From positions 1-49,214 of the forward strand of contig JAZNMO010000025.1 of assembly GCA_045579665.1 (NCBI GenBank): DNA of 49,214 nucleotides. Direction: 5' to 3'. Under the pieces are notes generated by a model that saw only the letters and a program-made list of their open reading frames with translations, did no database searches and had not been told where the DNA came from. The DNA is from COE1 sp045579665 (GTDB taxonomy: Bacteria; Bacillota; Clostridia; Lachnospirales; Lachnospiraceae). Positions within the stretch are counted from its first letter, which is position 1, and each line of letters starts with the position of its first letter. Shown piece after piece: positions 7,319 to 16,511 of this stretch. The translations under genes were made by a program, and so were the position numbers.

Positions 7319-8539
7319 ATGACATTATACGAAGAATTGGTTGCGCGTGGATTGATTGCGCAGGTAACAGACGAAGACGAAATCAAGGAATTAATTAACA
7401 ATGGAAAGGCTACATTTTACATTGGATTTGACCCTACAGCAGACAGCTTACATGTAGGTCACTTTATGGCACTTTGCTTAATGAAGCGTTTGCAGATGGC
7501 AGGAAATAAGCCAATCGCATTAATCGGTGGCGGTACAGCTATGATTGGTGACCCGTCCGGTAAGACAGATATGCGTAAGATGATGACTAAGGAGACAATC
7601 AATCATAATGTTGAGTGTTTCAAGAAGCAGATGAGCAGATTCATCGAGTTTGGTGAGGATAAGGCAAGACTTGTTAACAATGCTGACTGGATTCTTGATT
7701 TAAATTACATGGATTTGTTACGTGAGGTTGGACCTCATTTCTCTGTAAACCGTATGTTGGCGGCTGAGTGCTATAAGCAGCGTATGGAGAAGGGCTTGAC
7801 CTTCCTTGAGTTTAACTACATGATTATGCAGAGCTTTGACTTCTACACATTATTCCAGGAGTACGGCTGTAATATGCAGTTTGGTGGAGATGACCAGTGG
7901 AGTAACATGCTTGGCGGTACAGAGCTTATCCGCCGTAAGCTTGGTAAGGATGCATACGCTATGACAATCAACTTACTTCTGAACTCAGAGGGTAAGAAGA
8001 TGGGTAAGACAGAGTCAGGTGCTGTATGGCTTGATGCTGAGAAGACTTCCCCATACGAGTTCTTCCAGTACTGGAGAAATGTATCAGATGCAGATGTTAT
8101 TAAGTGCTTGAAGATGTTAACCTTCCTTCCGTTAGAGGAAATCGAGAAGATGGAGAGCTGGGAAGGCAGCGAGCTTAATAAGGCAAAGGAGATCCTTGCA
8201 TTTGAGTTAACAAAGCTTGTTCATGATGAAGAGGAAGCTACAAAGGCGATGGAGGCTTCTAAGGCATTATTTGCTGGCGGCGGTAATCTTGAGAACATGC
8301 CTGCAACACAGCTTACAGATGAGGATTTTATGGATGGAGGCATTGATATCCTTTCTATTCTTGTAAAGGCGGGTATGACAAATACACGTTCAGAGGCAAG
8401 ACGTGCCGTAGAGCAGGGCGGTGTTACAGTAAATGGTGAGAAGGTAACAGATGTTAAGACTGTTTACGCTAAGGATGTATTTGCAGAGGAATTCATCGTT
8501 AAGAAGGGTAAGAAGAGCTTTAATAAAATTACATTATAA
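7319..8539 (+). CDS. tyrS: Tyrosyl-tRNA synthetase
   Basis: This 406-residue class I enzyme charges tRNA-Tyr. The HIGH-type motif is HVGH at 45-48 in FDPTADSLHVGH. The KMSKS-type motif is KMGKT at 227-231. The residues between form the Rossmann core and tRNA acceptor-binding parts, and the last 60 residues (ARRAVEQGGVTVNGEKV) form an S4 RNA-binding domain. AGAGGAG precedes the ATG. Length and domain order are normal for bacterial TyrRS. Expression is controlled by the T-box leader directly upstream. Confidence 0.97.
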   Translation: MTLYEELVARGLIAQVTDEDEIKELINNGKATFYIGFDPTADSLHVGHFMALCLMKRLQMAGNKPIALIGGGTAMIGDPSGKTDMRKMMTKETINHNVECFKKQMSRFIEFGEDKARLVNNADWILDLNYMDLLREVGPHFSVNRMLAAECYKQRMEKGLTFLEFNYMIMQSFDFYTLFQEYGCNMQFGGDDQWSNMLGGTELIRRKLGKDAYAMTINLLLNSEGKKMGKTESGAVWLDAEKTSPYEFFQYWRNVSDADVIKCLKMLTFLPLEEIEKMESWEGSELNKAKEILAFELTKLVHDEEEATKAMEASKALFAGGGNLENMPATQLTDEDFMDGGIDILSILVKAGMTNTRSEARRAVEQGGVTVNGEKVTDVKTVYAKDVFAEEFIVKKGKKSFNKITL

Positions 8540-8609
8540 AAAATGCATTGCAATTTGCAGAAGTAAAATGCGCAACATTTTGCAACGAAATTGTAGATAG
8601 TAAAAAATC

Positions 8610-8661
8610 AACTCCTGATTTATCAAGTGATTAACATTTTATAAATCGGGAGTTTTTTTGT
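8610..8661 (+). terminator. Intrinsic terminator of tyrS
   Basis: AACTCCTGATTTAT (8610-8623) and ATAAATCGGGAGTT (8641-8654) form a 14-bp stem with one G-U pair, followed by T7. Confidence 0.9.
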
Positions 8662-8826
8662 TGTCAGAAAACGAATGAGAAAAGAAGCAAAAACAGTTAA
8701 TTGTATTGTCTATAATGTACAGAATTGGATATGAATTATGATAAAATATGGAATATTGACCAAAAAAACGGGGAGATTGATATACTGGAGATACAAAGGA
8801 CAAACGGTTGCGCAATCAAAAGTCAT

Positions 8827-8970
8827 ATAACGATAAGGAGGCAAATCCTCTGCTGCTGCAAGGGTGCAGACTCTGCAGGCAGAGCTGGCATTTTGTCTTC
8901 GACAAAACAAGGAGGCTAAATCCTCTCCTCGCCATAGGACTCGGATTTTGTCTTCGACAAAACAAGGAGG
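8827..8970. repeat. Tandem hairpin and Shine-Dalgarno repeat units
   Basis: The gene-free stretch 8540-8978 holds the tyrS terminator and this repeat cluster. A 26-bp sequence occurs exactly twice, at 8890-8915 and 8945-8970: the hairpin TTTTGTC/TTC/GACAAAA followed by AAGGAGG. AAGGAGG also occurs at 8835-8841, and both upstream copies continue into AAATCCTCT. A separate hairpin CTCTGC/AG/GCAGAG lies at 8871-8884. Only the last AAGGAGG is followed by a start codon (GTG 8979). No convincing promoter was found; -35/-10-like strings near 8700-8795 have poor spacing. Confidence 0.75.
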
Positions 8971-8978
8971 ATTGTGAT

Positions 8979-10500
8979 GTGAAGAAGATATGCAAGAAAC
9001 TTTCAAAAGTAGTACTTTGTTTATTAATGGTATTTTCGTTATGTCTGAGTGGATTAGGAGGAACAGCAGATACGGTACAGGCAGCTTCAAGCGTTTCCGG
9101 AGTTTCCGCGGTATCCAATATGCCAAGTAATTTTATCAAGGGTGTTGATATTTCAGAGGTAATTGCACTGGAGAATAGTGGAGCGCAGTATAAGTATTTG
9201 GACGGAACCTCGGGAGATGTATTTGATATTCTGGCAGGTGCAGGCGTTTATCGATTTTCATTATTCTGATTTCTGGGCTGACCCGGCTAAACAGTTTGCA
9301 CCTAAGGCTTGGAAGGATTACAGCCTTGCTTATAAGAAGGATGCAGTATATAACTTTACATATCAAAGCTTGTGTGAATTATTAGATTATGGTGTTAATA
9401 TAGGAATGGTTCAGATTGGTAATGAGACCAATGGCTCTATGTGCGGAATCGGTGGACTTTATGATGGTACATGGAATCTGACAACGGGTGTGGCAGAATT
9501 GATGCAGCAGGGATGCTACGCGGTAGATGATGCAAATAGTGCTTATGGAAAGTTCATGTTAAAGGTGCTTCATTTTACTGATTTGTTGATAAATGGTGAG
9601 TGGTATGCTGAGTGTGTAGATAATATGGGAGTTGATTATGATGTGTTTGCAACTTCTTTTTATTCGATGTGGCATGGTTCCACTTCCGATATGGCCACAA
9701 CATTAACAAATATAGCAAAGACCTATAACAAGAAGGTTATGGTTGCGGAGACGGGATATCCTTATACATTTAATAATTATGACTCATCAGGTAATACGGT
9801 AGGTGATTCCTCGGCAATGGTTCACTACAATTATAGTGTTAGTGTGGATGGACAAGCGCAGGCTCTTTGTGATGTATTTGCAGGAGTGGCGAAGGTAAAT
9901 GAAAGCTTATCGGGTTATGGATTGGGTGCGTTTTATTGAGCACCGGAATGGATTTCTGTGGATAGCTCTACATGGGGAACATATGGTTCCGGATGGGCAT
10001 CATCAACATCAGGTAATTATGAATTACTTTATAATTCGTCTGTACAGTATTATTCAACAACCGATTGTGGAAGTAGTTGGGATAATATGACACTCTTTGA
10101 TTCAAACGGTAATGCGATGAAGTCATTATATGTATTTAATGATATGAGCGGAGCATCAAGTACAACATCGTCAGGCAGTTCAAGCTCAAGTTCGTCTTTG
10201 GATGGTACTTATTGTATTTATACAGGAGCTACGGGATATTCAAAGGTAGTGGATGTGGCTGGAAAGAGTACTGCAGATGGTGCCAATATTCTACAGTATG
10301 CATATAAGGGGACAACGAATCAGAAGTTCTATATAGAGGAAGTGAAAACCGGAGTATATGCAATTAAAACAGCGATTACAGGAGGAAATTCCTGTCTTGA
10401 TGTATATGGATGGAGTACGTCTGCCGGCGGAAATATTGCTCAGTGGACTTATTGGGGCGGAAACTGTCAGTTGTGGTATCTGGAAGCGACAAGTGAATAG
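8979..10500 (+). pseudogene. Broken GH53 arabinogalactan endo-galactanase with CBM13-like tail
   Basis: This gene would encode a secreted galactanase acting on pectin side chains. The GTG start lies 8 nt after AAGGAGG. A signal peptide (VKKICKKLSKVVLCLLMVFS, cleavage near VQAAS) leads into the GH53 start GVDISEVIALENSG. Near 9245 the frame is lost: GAGV should be followed by roughly 50 residues, but the DNA jumps to IDFHYSDFWADP in another frame. A second lesion is TGA at 9937-9939, where GH53 has the Trp of FYWEP. Both expected catalytic glutamates survive (QIGNETNG and VAETGYPY). The Ser-rich linker and a ricin/CBM13-like domain (10200-10497) are open. No functional product is expected. Confidence 0.87.
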
Positions 10501-10509
10501 AACTTAAAA

Positions 10510-10541
10510 AACAGGTGCGGCCATGTGAGACCGCACCTGTT
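10510..10541 (-). terminator. Terminator of prs (between convergent genes)
   Basis: AACAGGTGCGG and CCGCACCTGTT form an 11-bp stem with a 10-nt loop. On the minus strand it is followed by a run of T, so it mainly ends prs. It may also stop readthrough from the GH53 pseudogene. Confidence 0.85.
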
Positions 10542-11731
10542 TATGCTTTATATAATTCAAGAATCTTCTGAATCTTACCTGTTGGAGTAGAAACATTCTC
10601 CATGGATAAGTCGTGGTTCATAAAGTCGATGATGGAAGCCATGAACTTACACATATCTGCTTCAATATAGTAAGGCTTTGTCATTAACTCTGGTGGACGA
10701 TATGCAAGATTAGTGGTAATCACTCTGTCAAATACCCCTTCCTCATAAGCCTTATCAAAAGCAGCAAGTCCGTTTGTAAAGAGACCAAAGGTTGTACAGA
10801 TAAATACGCGCTTAGCCCCCTTAGCCTTCAACTGCTTAGAAGTATCAATCATACTGTCGCCGGATGAAATCATATCATCAATGATAATGATGTCCTTACC
10901 TGTAATATCATTTCCAAGGAACTCATGAGCAACGATAGGATTCTTACCATTTACGATAGTAGAGTAGTCACGACGCTTGTAGAACATACCTGTGTCTGCA
11001 CCTAATACGTTAGAGAAATAGATTGCTCTATCAAGAGCACCCTCATCTGGTGAAATTACAATGGTATGATCCTTATCAATAATCAGATTCTCTTCGCGTT
11101 CAAGAAGAGCCTTTGCAAACTGATAATGAGCAGTGAAGTTGTCGAATCCGTTCAAAGGAGCGGCATTCTGGATACGAGGGTCGTGTGCATCGAAGGTGAT
11201 AAAGTTAGATACACCCATCTCTGTTAACTCTTCAAATGCATAAGCACAGTCTAAGGACTCGCGTCCTGTTCTTCTGTGCTGACGTCCTTCATATAAGAAC
11301 GGCATAATAACGTTAATTCTATGAGCCTTGCCTGTAGTAGCGGCAATCACACGCTTTAACTCCTGATAATGGTCATCAGGTGACATGTGATTTACATAGC
11401 CGTTCATCTTATAGGTAAGACTATGGTTGGTAACGTCTACAAGGATAAATAAATCCTTACCACGAACTGTTTCGTTCAAAACTGCCTTGCCTTCACCGCT
11501 CTGGAAGCGTGGAGTGGAAAAATTCAGCATATAATCATCCTGCTGATAGCCCTGAAATGCAGGGTCATTGATATAGACATTGTCTACATTCTTACGAAAA
11601 TCAACGAGATATTCATTTACTCGCTGCCCAAGCTCAGCGGCACTTTGTAAAGCAACAAGCTTTAATGGTGCAACAGGCATAGCATTTTTTAATTCCTGTA
11701 AATTTGGCATTTGTTTATCAGACCTTTCCAT
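10541..11731 (-). CDS. prs: Ribose-phosphate pyrophosphokinase (PRPP synthetase)
   Basis: This 396-residue enzyme makes PRPP from ribose 5-phosphate and ATP for nucleotide, His and Trp synthesis. The PRPP-binding loop is IIIIDDMISSGDSM. Other landmarks are MPFLYEGRQHRRTGRESLDC and ITFDAHDPRIQNA. It is longer than the classical enzyme of about 315 residues, with extra N-terminal sequence. The longest frame starts at 11731; the next Met codon (11710) lies 12 nt after GGAAAGG and may be the real start. It has its own promoter on the minus strand and stands alone. Confidence 0.92.
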   Translation of the reverse strand: MERSDKQMPNLQELKNAMPVAPLKLVALQSAAELGQRVNEYLVDFRKNVDNVYINDPAFQGYQQDDYMLNFSTPRFQSGEGKAVLNETVRGKDLFILVDVTNHSLTYKMNGYVNHMSPDDHYQELKRVIAATTGKAHRINVIMPFLYEGRQHRRTGRESLDCAYAFEELTEMGVSNFITFDAHDPRIQNAAPLNGFDNFTAHYQFAKALLEREENLIIDKDHTIVISPDEGALDRAIYFSNVLGADTGMFYKRRDYSTIVNGKNPIVAHEFLGNDITGKDIIIIDDMISSGDSMIDTSKQLKAKGAKRVFICTTFGLFTNGLAAFDKAYEEGVFDRVITTNLAYRPPELMTKPYYIEADMCKFMASIIDFMNHDLSMENVSTPTGKIQKILELYKA

Positions 11732-11769
11732 AAAATAAGGGAAGACATACTTCCCACACTATCTATTAT

Positions 11770-11798
11770 TTTATAACATTCAGATAGTGACACGTCAA
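11770..11798 (-). promoter_or_regulatory. Sigma-A promoter for prs
   Basis: On the minus strand TTGACG (11798-11793), a 17-bp spacer and TATAAA (11775-11770) lie about 40 bases before the prs start codon. Confidence 0.7.
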
Positions 11799-11815
11799 GC
11801 AATTTCGGTTATGAT
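11787..11815 (+). promoter_or_regulatory. Possible promoter for the DUF512-der gene run
   Basis: GTGACA (11787-11792), a 17-bp spacer and TATGAT (11810-11815) overlap the prs promoter in divergent orientation. The -35 is imperfect. The transcript would carry a structured leader of about 180 nt. Confidence 0.4.
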
Positions 11816-11832
11816 ATATATTAATAGTTCAC

Positions 11833-11969
11833 CAAAGAATATAGACAAGGCAAAAAAGTGCTCGCACGTTTTTTGACGTGTTTATATTCTTTGAGGGAGC
11901 GCCGACATATGAGCAAAGGCAGCTGCGAAGCAGCGAAAAGCAGCATAGCTGCGACTTTGTGAATGGCGC
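11833..11969 (+). repeat. Structured leader with nested inverted repeats
   Basis: A long hairpin pairs CAAAGAATATAGACA (11833-11847) with TGTTTATATTCTTTG (11879-11893, one G-U pair), and inside it CAAAAAAGTGC (11851-11861) with GCACGTTTTTTG (11864-11875). Next is a multi-branch set: outer GCGCC (11899-11903) with GGCGC (11965-11969), CAAAG (11914-11918) with CTTTG (11955-11959), and inner hairpins GCTGC/GAA/GCAGC (11922-11934) and GCAGC/ATA/GCTGC (11940-11952). No known riboswitch class is recognised. Confidence 0.65.
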
Positions 11970-12002
11970 GTGTGAACGTCATTTGCGAGAGGAATCAATA
12001 AA

Positions 12003-13328
12003 ATGAAAAAAAACATAGAACATATCATTGATAAAGTAGAGTCAGGAAGCATTGCAGAGGAGCTTGAGATTGAAGTCGGTGATGTTTTGTTAGAGATTAA
12101 TGGACAAAGAATAGAGGATATCTTCGATTATCAGTATTATACACAGGACGAGTATATCGAAGTGTTAATTCGTAAGCCTTCTGGTGAGGAGTGGCTCTTG
12201 GAGATTGATAAGGAATACGATGAGGATTTAGGAATTAGCTTTGAGAACGGATTAATGGATGATTACCGTTCCTGTCATAATAAGTGTATCTTTTGTTTTA
12301 TTGACCAGATGCCAAAAGGAATGAGGGAGACATTGTATTTTAAGGATGACGATTCCAGATTATCCTTTTTGCAGGGAAATTATGTGACGTTGACGAATAT
12401 GTCGGATGATGATGTGGATAGAATTATTAAGTATCATTTGTCGCCGATTAATGTATCCTTCCAGACAACGAATCCCGAGCTTCGCTGCAAGATGTTAAAT
12501 AACCGTTTTGCAGGACAGGCCTTGGAGAAGGCATGGAAGCTTGCCAAGGCAGGGATTACCATGAATGGACAAATTGTACTGTGTAAGGGTGTCAACGACG
12601 GCGAGGAGTTGGAAAGAAGTATCAGGGATTTATCAGAGTTTCTTCCGACTTTAGAGAGCGTTTCGGTGGTTCCGGTAGGTTTATCAAAGTATCGTGACGG
12701 ATTATATCCTCTTGAGCCATTTACGAAGGAGGATGCAAAGGCGGTGCTTGATGTGATTCATCGTTGGCAGGACAAGCTTTATCCTGAGTACGGTCTACAT
12801 TTTATCCATGCAAGTGATGAATGGTATATTCTTGCAGAGGAGGAGATGCCGGCAGAAGAGACCTATGATGGTTATTTACAGCTAGAGAATGGTGTCGGAA
12901 TGCTTCGTCTTTTGATGAATGAGTTCGAGGAAGCGATGCAGGAAAAGTTGCCATATGAGGGCGGAAGACGAACCGTATCTTTGGTGACAGGACGTTTGGC
13001 ATATAGTTTTATTAAGGAAATGGCAGACAGAATGATGGAAGCATATCCAGAGCTGACCATACAGGTGTTTGCGATAAGAAATGATTTCTTTGGAGAGTTG
13101 ATTACTGTATCAGGACTTTTAACAGGACAGGATATATTAGCACAGCTTCAGGGGAAGGAGCTTGGAGATAAGGTACTGTTACCGCAGAATGTGCTTCGAA
13201 GCGGTGAGACGGTATTCTTAGATGATATGACAGTTGCAGAGCTTGAAAAAACTTTACAAGTTCCGATAGATATTGTAAAATCAAGCGGTCGGGATTTTAT
13301 AGAAGCAATAATAAATTATTCAAGATAA
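12003..13328 (+). CDS. DUF512 radical-SAM-like protein with PDZ domain
   Basis: This 441-residue protein belongs to the DUF512 family, whose biochemical role is unknown. Residues 5-70 look like a PDZ domain (VESGSIAEELEIEVGDVLLE). A CX3CX2C cluster follows at Cys91, Cys95 and Cys98 in SCHNKCIFCFIDQMP, typical of 4Fe-4S radical SAM enzymes. Next come a TIM-barrel-like part (GNYVTLTNMS, INVSFQTTNPELR) and the C-terminal DUF512 domain. GAGAGG precedes the ATG. It lies 79 nt upstream of der, which is its frequent neighbour in Clostridia and suggests a link to ribosome or translation biology. Confidence 0.88.
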   Translation: MKKNIEHIIDKVESGSIAEELEIEVGDVLLEINGQRIEDIFDYQYYTQDEYIEVLIRKPSGEEWLLEIDKEYDEDLGISFENGLMDDYRSCHNKCIFCFIDQMPKGMRETLYFKDDDSRLSFLQGNYVTLTNMSDDDVDRIIKYHLSPINVSFQTTNPELRCKMLNNRFAGQALEKAWKLAKAGITMNGQIVLCKGVNDGEELERSIRDLSEFLPTLESVSVVPVGLSKYRDGLYPLEPFTKEDAKAVLDVIHRWQDKLYPEYGLHFIHASDEWYILAEEEMPAEETYDGYLQLENGVGMLRLLMNEFEEAMQEKLPYEGGRRTVSLVTGRLAYSFIKEMADRMMEAYPELTIQVFAIRNDFFGELITVSGLLTGQDILAQLQGKELGDKVLLPQNVLRSGETVFLDDMTVAELEKTLQVPIDIVKSSGRDFIEAIINYSR

Positions 13329-13407
13329 TATATTATACAGGATAATAAACTATTGAAAATAATTACGAATAGGCGTGAATGCCTAATCACAGAAATGGAG
13401 CAGATAA

Positions 13408-14742
13408 ATGGGAAAGAGTAATAAGAAGCCGATTGTTGCGGTGGTTGGACGCCCTAACGTTGGTAAATCTACATTGTTTAATTCGCTTGCCGGTGAGAAG
13501 ATTTCTATTGTAAAGGATACACCGGGTATTACAAGAGATAGAATATATGCTGATGTGTCATGGCTTGATTGGAATTTTACAATCATTGATACAGGCGGTA
13601 TTGAGCCGGATAGTAATGATATTATTCTCTCGCAGATGCGTGAGCAGGCAGAGATTGCGATTGCGACTGCTGATGTTATCATTTTCCTTGTGGATGTTAA
13701 GCAGGGACTGGTAGACGCAGATGCAAAGGTTGCAGATATGCTTAGAAGAAGTCATAAGCCGGTTGTACTTGTTGTAAATAAGGTAGACAGCTTTGCAAAG
13801 TACGAGGCGGATGTTTATGAGTTTTATAACCTTGGTATTGGTGATCCGGTTCCAATTTCAGCGGCAAACCGGCTTGGTATCGGTGAGATGCTGGATACTG
13901 TTACAGCACTTTTTGACCAGGAAGCGATGGAAGTTGAAGAGGACGAGAGACCACGTGTTGCTATCGTAGGTAAGCCGAACGTAGGTAAGTCTTCTATTAT
14001 TAACAAGCTTTGCGGTGAGAATCGAGTGATTGTATCTGATATTGCAGGTACGACCAGGGATGCCATTGATACAGAGGTTGTGAAAAATGGCAAAGAATAT
14101 GTGTTTATCGATACAGCCGGTCTTAGACGTAAGAATAAGATTAAGGAAGAGCTGGAGAGATATATGATTATCCGTACAGTCAGTGCTGTAGAACGTGCTG
14201 ATGTTGTGGTGCTTGTAATCGATGCTGAGGAAGGCGTTACAGAGCAGGATGCAAAGATTGCAGGTATTGCCCATGACAGAGGCAAGGGTATCATCATTGC
14301 TGTGAACAAGTGGGATGCAGTAGAGAAGGATGATAAGACGATTTATCGATTCTCGGAGAAGGTGAGAAATATCTTGTCTTTCATGACTTATGCGGAGATG
14401 GTATTTATTTCAGCAAAGACAGGACAGCGTCTAAATAAGCTGTTTGAGACAATTGATATGGTAATCGAGAACCAGTCGCTTCGTATTGCAACAGGTGTTG
14501 TAAATGAAATTGTTACAGAAGCAGTGGCGTTACAGCAGCCACCTTCAGATAAGGGTAAGAGATTGAAGATTTTTTATACAACACAGGTAGGAGTAAAGCC
14601 TCCAACATTTGTTGTATTTGTAAATGAAAAAGAGTTAATGCATTTCTCTTATGTAAGATATTTAGAGAACAAGATAAGAGAGGCATTTGGATTTAGAGGA
14701 ACATCTCTGAAGTTTATTATTAGGGAGAGAAAGGACAACTAG
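13408..14742 (+). CDS. der: Ribosome-associated GTPase Der (EngA)
   Basis: This 444-residue tandem GTPase is required for 50S subunit maturation. The first G domain has GRPNVGKST at 14-22 and DTGG; the second repeats GKPNVGKSS, DTAG and NKWD. The last 100 residues form the KH-like domain ending in GFRGTSLKFIIRERK. GGAG precedes the ATG. Length and layout are normal. The order der-plsY-gpsA matches other Clostridia. Confidence 0.97.
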   Translation: MGKSNKKPIVAVVGRPNVGKSTLFNSLAGEKISIVKDTPGITRDRIYADVSWLDWNFTIIDTGGIEPDSNDIILSQMREQAEIAIATADVIIFLVDVKQGLVDADAKVADMLRRSHKPVVLVVNKVDSFAKYEADVYEFYNLGIGDPVPISAANRLGIGEMLDTVTALFDQEAMEVEEDERPRVAIVGKPNVGKSSIINKLCGENRVIVSDIAGTTRDAIDTEVVKNGKEYVFIDTAGLRRKNKIKEELERYMIIRTVSAVERADVVVLVIDAEEGVTEQDAKIAGIAHDRGKGIIIAVNKWDAVEKDDKTIYRFSEKVRNILSFMTYAEMVFISAKTGQRLNKLFETIDMVIENQSLRIATGVVNEIVTEAVALQQPPSDKGKRLKIFYTTQVGVKPPTFVVFVNEKELMHFSYVRYLENKIREAFGFRGTSLKFIIRERKDN

Positions 14743-14747
14743 GGAGT

Positions 14748-15395
14748 ATGATACGCGTTATTTGTATTGTAATTGGCTATATTTTTGGATTGTTTCAGAC
14801 AGCATACATTTATGGAAGAATGAAAGGTATTGACATCAGACAGCATGGGAGTGGCAATGCCGGTACAACAAATTCGCTTCGTGTATTAGGTAAGAAGGCA
14901 GGAGCTATTGTATTTATTTGTGATATTTTAAAGTGTGGTCTTGCTATGACGACAGTAAGACTTTTATTTGGAGAGAGTCATGCAGATATGATATATCTGT
15001 TGGTAATTTATGCAGCGGCAGGTGCTATATTAGGACATAACTTTCCGTTCTATCTTGGATTCAAGGGCGGTAAAGGAATTGCCTGTACAGCAGGTATGGT
15101 TATCTTCTTTCATCCGGTTTTGATTCCGTTAGAGGTATTGACTTTCTTTGGAATCTTCTTTACTACACACTATGTATCGTTAGGTTCTCTTTTGGTATAT
15201 GTTGTTTTGATGATTCAGATGGTGATATTTGGTCAGACAGGATGGTTTGGCATGAGTCAGCCATATTTGATAGAATTATATGTTTTGATTGTATTACTGG
15301 CAGCACTTGCTTTCTGGGGACATAGAGCAAATATCGTTAGATTGATACATAAGAATGAAAGAAAGACATATCTTACAAAGAAGAGTGAGCAGTAA
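14748..15395 (+). CDS. plsY: Acyl-phosphate:glycerol-3-phosphate acyltransferase PlsY
   Basis: This 215-residue integral membrane enzyme transfers an acyl group from acyl phosphate to glycerol 3-phosphate, the first step of phospholipid synthesis. Family motifs are GSGNAGTTNSLRVLG, GHNFPFYLGFKGGKGIA and, near the end, WGHRANIVRL. Several hydrophobic segments span the chain. AGGGAG precedes the ATG, five bases after der. The next gene, gpsA, makes its substrate, so the pair is a functional unit. Confidence 0.95.
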   Translation: MIRVICIVIGYIFGLFQTAYIYGRMKGIDIRQHGSGNAGTTNSLRVLGKKAGAIVFICDILKCGLAMTTVRLLFGESHADMIYLLVIYAAAGAILGHNFPFYLGFKGGKGIACTAGMVIFFHPVLIPLEVLTFFGIFFTTHYVSLGSLLVYVVLMIQMVIFGQTGWFGMSQPYLIELYVLIVLLAALAFWGHRANIVRLIHKNERKTYLTKKSEQ

Positions 15396-15422
15396 GGTTT
15401 GGGAAAGGGTATAGGTATTGAA

Positions 15423-16433
15423 ATGGCAAAGATAGGCGTTATTGGAGCAGGTAGTTGGGGAATTGCACTTTCTGTACTTCTCTATAATAATGGACATGAG
15501 GTAACTGTGTGGTCTAAGCTTGAGGATGAGATTATTATGTTGAATGCTCAGCGTGAGCATAAGGATAAGCTCCCGGGTGTTAAGCTTGCAGACGACATGA
15601 TATTTACTGCTGACTTAGAGTTAGCGATGAAGGATAAGGATATTCTTGTGTTGGCGGTTCCATCTCCTTTTGTAAGAGGAACAGCACATGAGATGAAGGA
15701 TTATATTAAGGATGGTCAGATTATTGTAAATGTGGCAAAGGGTATTGAGGAGGCAACCTTGATGACTCTTTCACAGGTAATCGAGGATGAGCTTCCTACA
15801 GCGGATGTGGCAGTGTTATCAGGTCCGTCTCATGCAGAAGAGGTAGGAAGAGGGATTCCAACGACTATCGTAGTAGGGGCAAAGACTAGAAAGACAGCAG
15901 AGTTGATTCAGAATACCTTTATGAGCGAGGTGTTCCGTGTGTATACAAGCCCTGATGTACTTGGTATTGAGCTTGGTGCAGCATTGAAGAATGTTATCGC
16001 ATTAGCAGCAGGTACAGCAGATGGTCTTGGCTACGGAGATAATACGAAGGCGGCATTGATTACCAGAGGTATTGCAGAGATTTCCAGACTTGGTATTGCG
16101 ATGGGAGGTAAGGCAGAGACCTTTGCAGGCTTATCGGGAATGGGTGATTTGATTGTTACCTGTGCAAGTATGCATTCCCGTAACAGACGTGCCGGCATTC
16201 TCATCGGTCAGGGTAAAACTATGGAGGAAGCCATGGCTGAGGTTAAGATGGTCGTAGAGGGTGTGTATTCTGCGAAGGCAGCGTTGGGACTTGCTAAGAA
16301 GTATGATGTAGAGCTTCCGATTATTGAGCAGGTAAATGCTGTTTTATTTGAAGGAAAGGATGCAGGCCAGGCAGTAAAGGATTTGATGATTCGTGATAAG
16401 AAGTTTGAGAATCCGGATTTGTTGTGGAATTAA
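15423..16433 (+). CDS. gpsA: NAD(P)-dependent glycerol-3-phosphate dehydrogenase
   Basis: This enzyme of about 336 residues reduces dihydroxyacetone phosphate to sn-glycerol 3-phosphate for lipid synthesis. The N-terminal Rossmann motif is IGVIGAGSWGIALS. The catalytic region contains GAALKNVIALAAGTADGLGYGDNTKAAL, and LSGMGDLIVTC is also conserved. The frame extends upstream to TTG 15399, but ATG 15423 (MAKIGVIGAG) fits the family's usual start. It follows plsY directly and ends at a hairpin. Confidence 0.95.
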   Translation: MAKIGVIGAGSWGIALSVLLYNNGHEVTVWSKLEDEIIMLNAQREHKDKLPGVKLADDMIFTADLELAMKDKDILVLAVPSPFVRGTAHEMKDYIKDGQIIVNVAKGIEEATLMTLSQVIEDELPTADVAVLSGPSHAEEVGRGIPTTIVVGAKTRKTAELIQNTFMSEVFRVYTSPDVLGIELGAALKNVIALAAGTADGLGYGDNTKAALITRGIAEISRLGIAMGGKAETFAGLSGMGDLIVTCASMHSRNRRAGILIGQGKTMEEAMAEVKMVVEGVYSAKAALGLAKKYDVELPIIEQVNAVLFEGKDAGQAVKDLMIRDKKFENPDLLWN

Positions 16434-16443
16434 GATTTTGGGG

Positions 16444-16472
16444 AGTAGCGCAGTGGAATAACTGCGCTACTT
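16444..16472 (+). terminator. Hairpin after gpsA
   Basis: GTAGCGCAGT and ACTGCGCTAC form a perfect 10-bp stem. The T run after it is poor (TTGAG), so termination may be partial, allowing some readthrough into the ATPase gene. Confidence 0.55.
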
Positions 16473-16511
16473 GAGTAAATAAAGCAAATTGCGAAAGGCA
16501 GGGTGATTCCT

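Noticed and set aside
9937..9939. TGA read as Trp or selenocysteine in the GH53 gene
   Set aside because: Other genes in the window use TGG for Trp and TGA as stop, no SECIS-like structure is evident, and a separate deletion upstream already breaks the gene.
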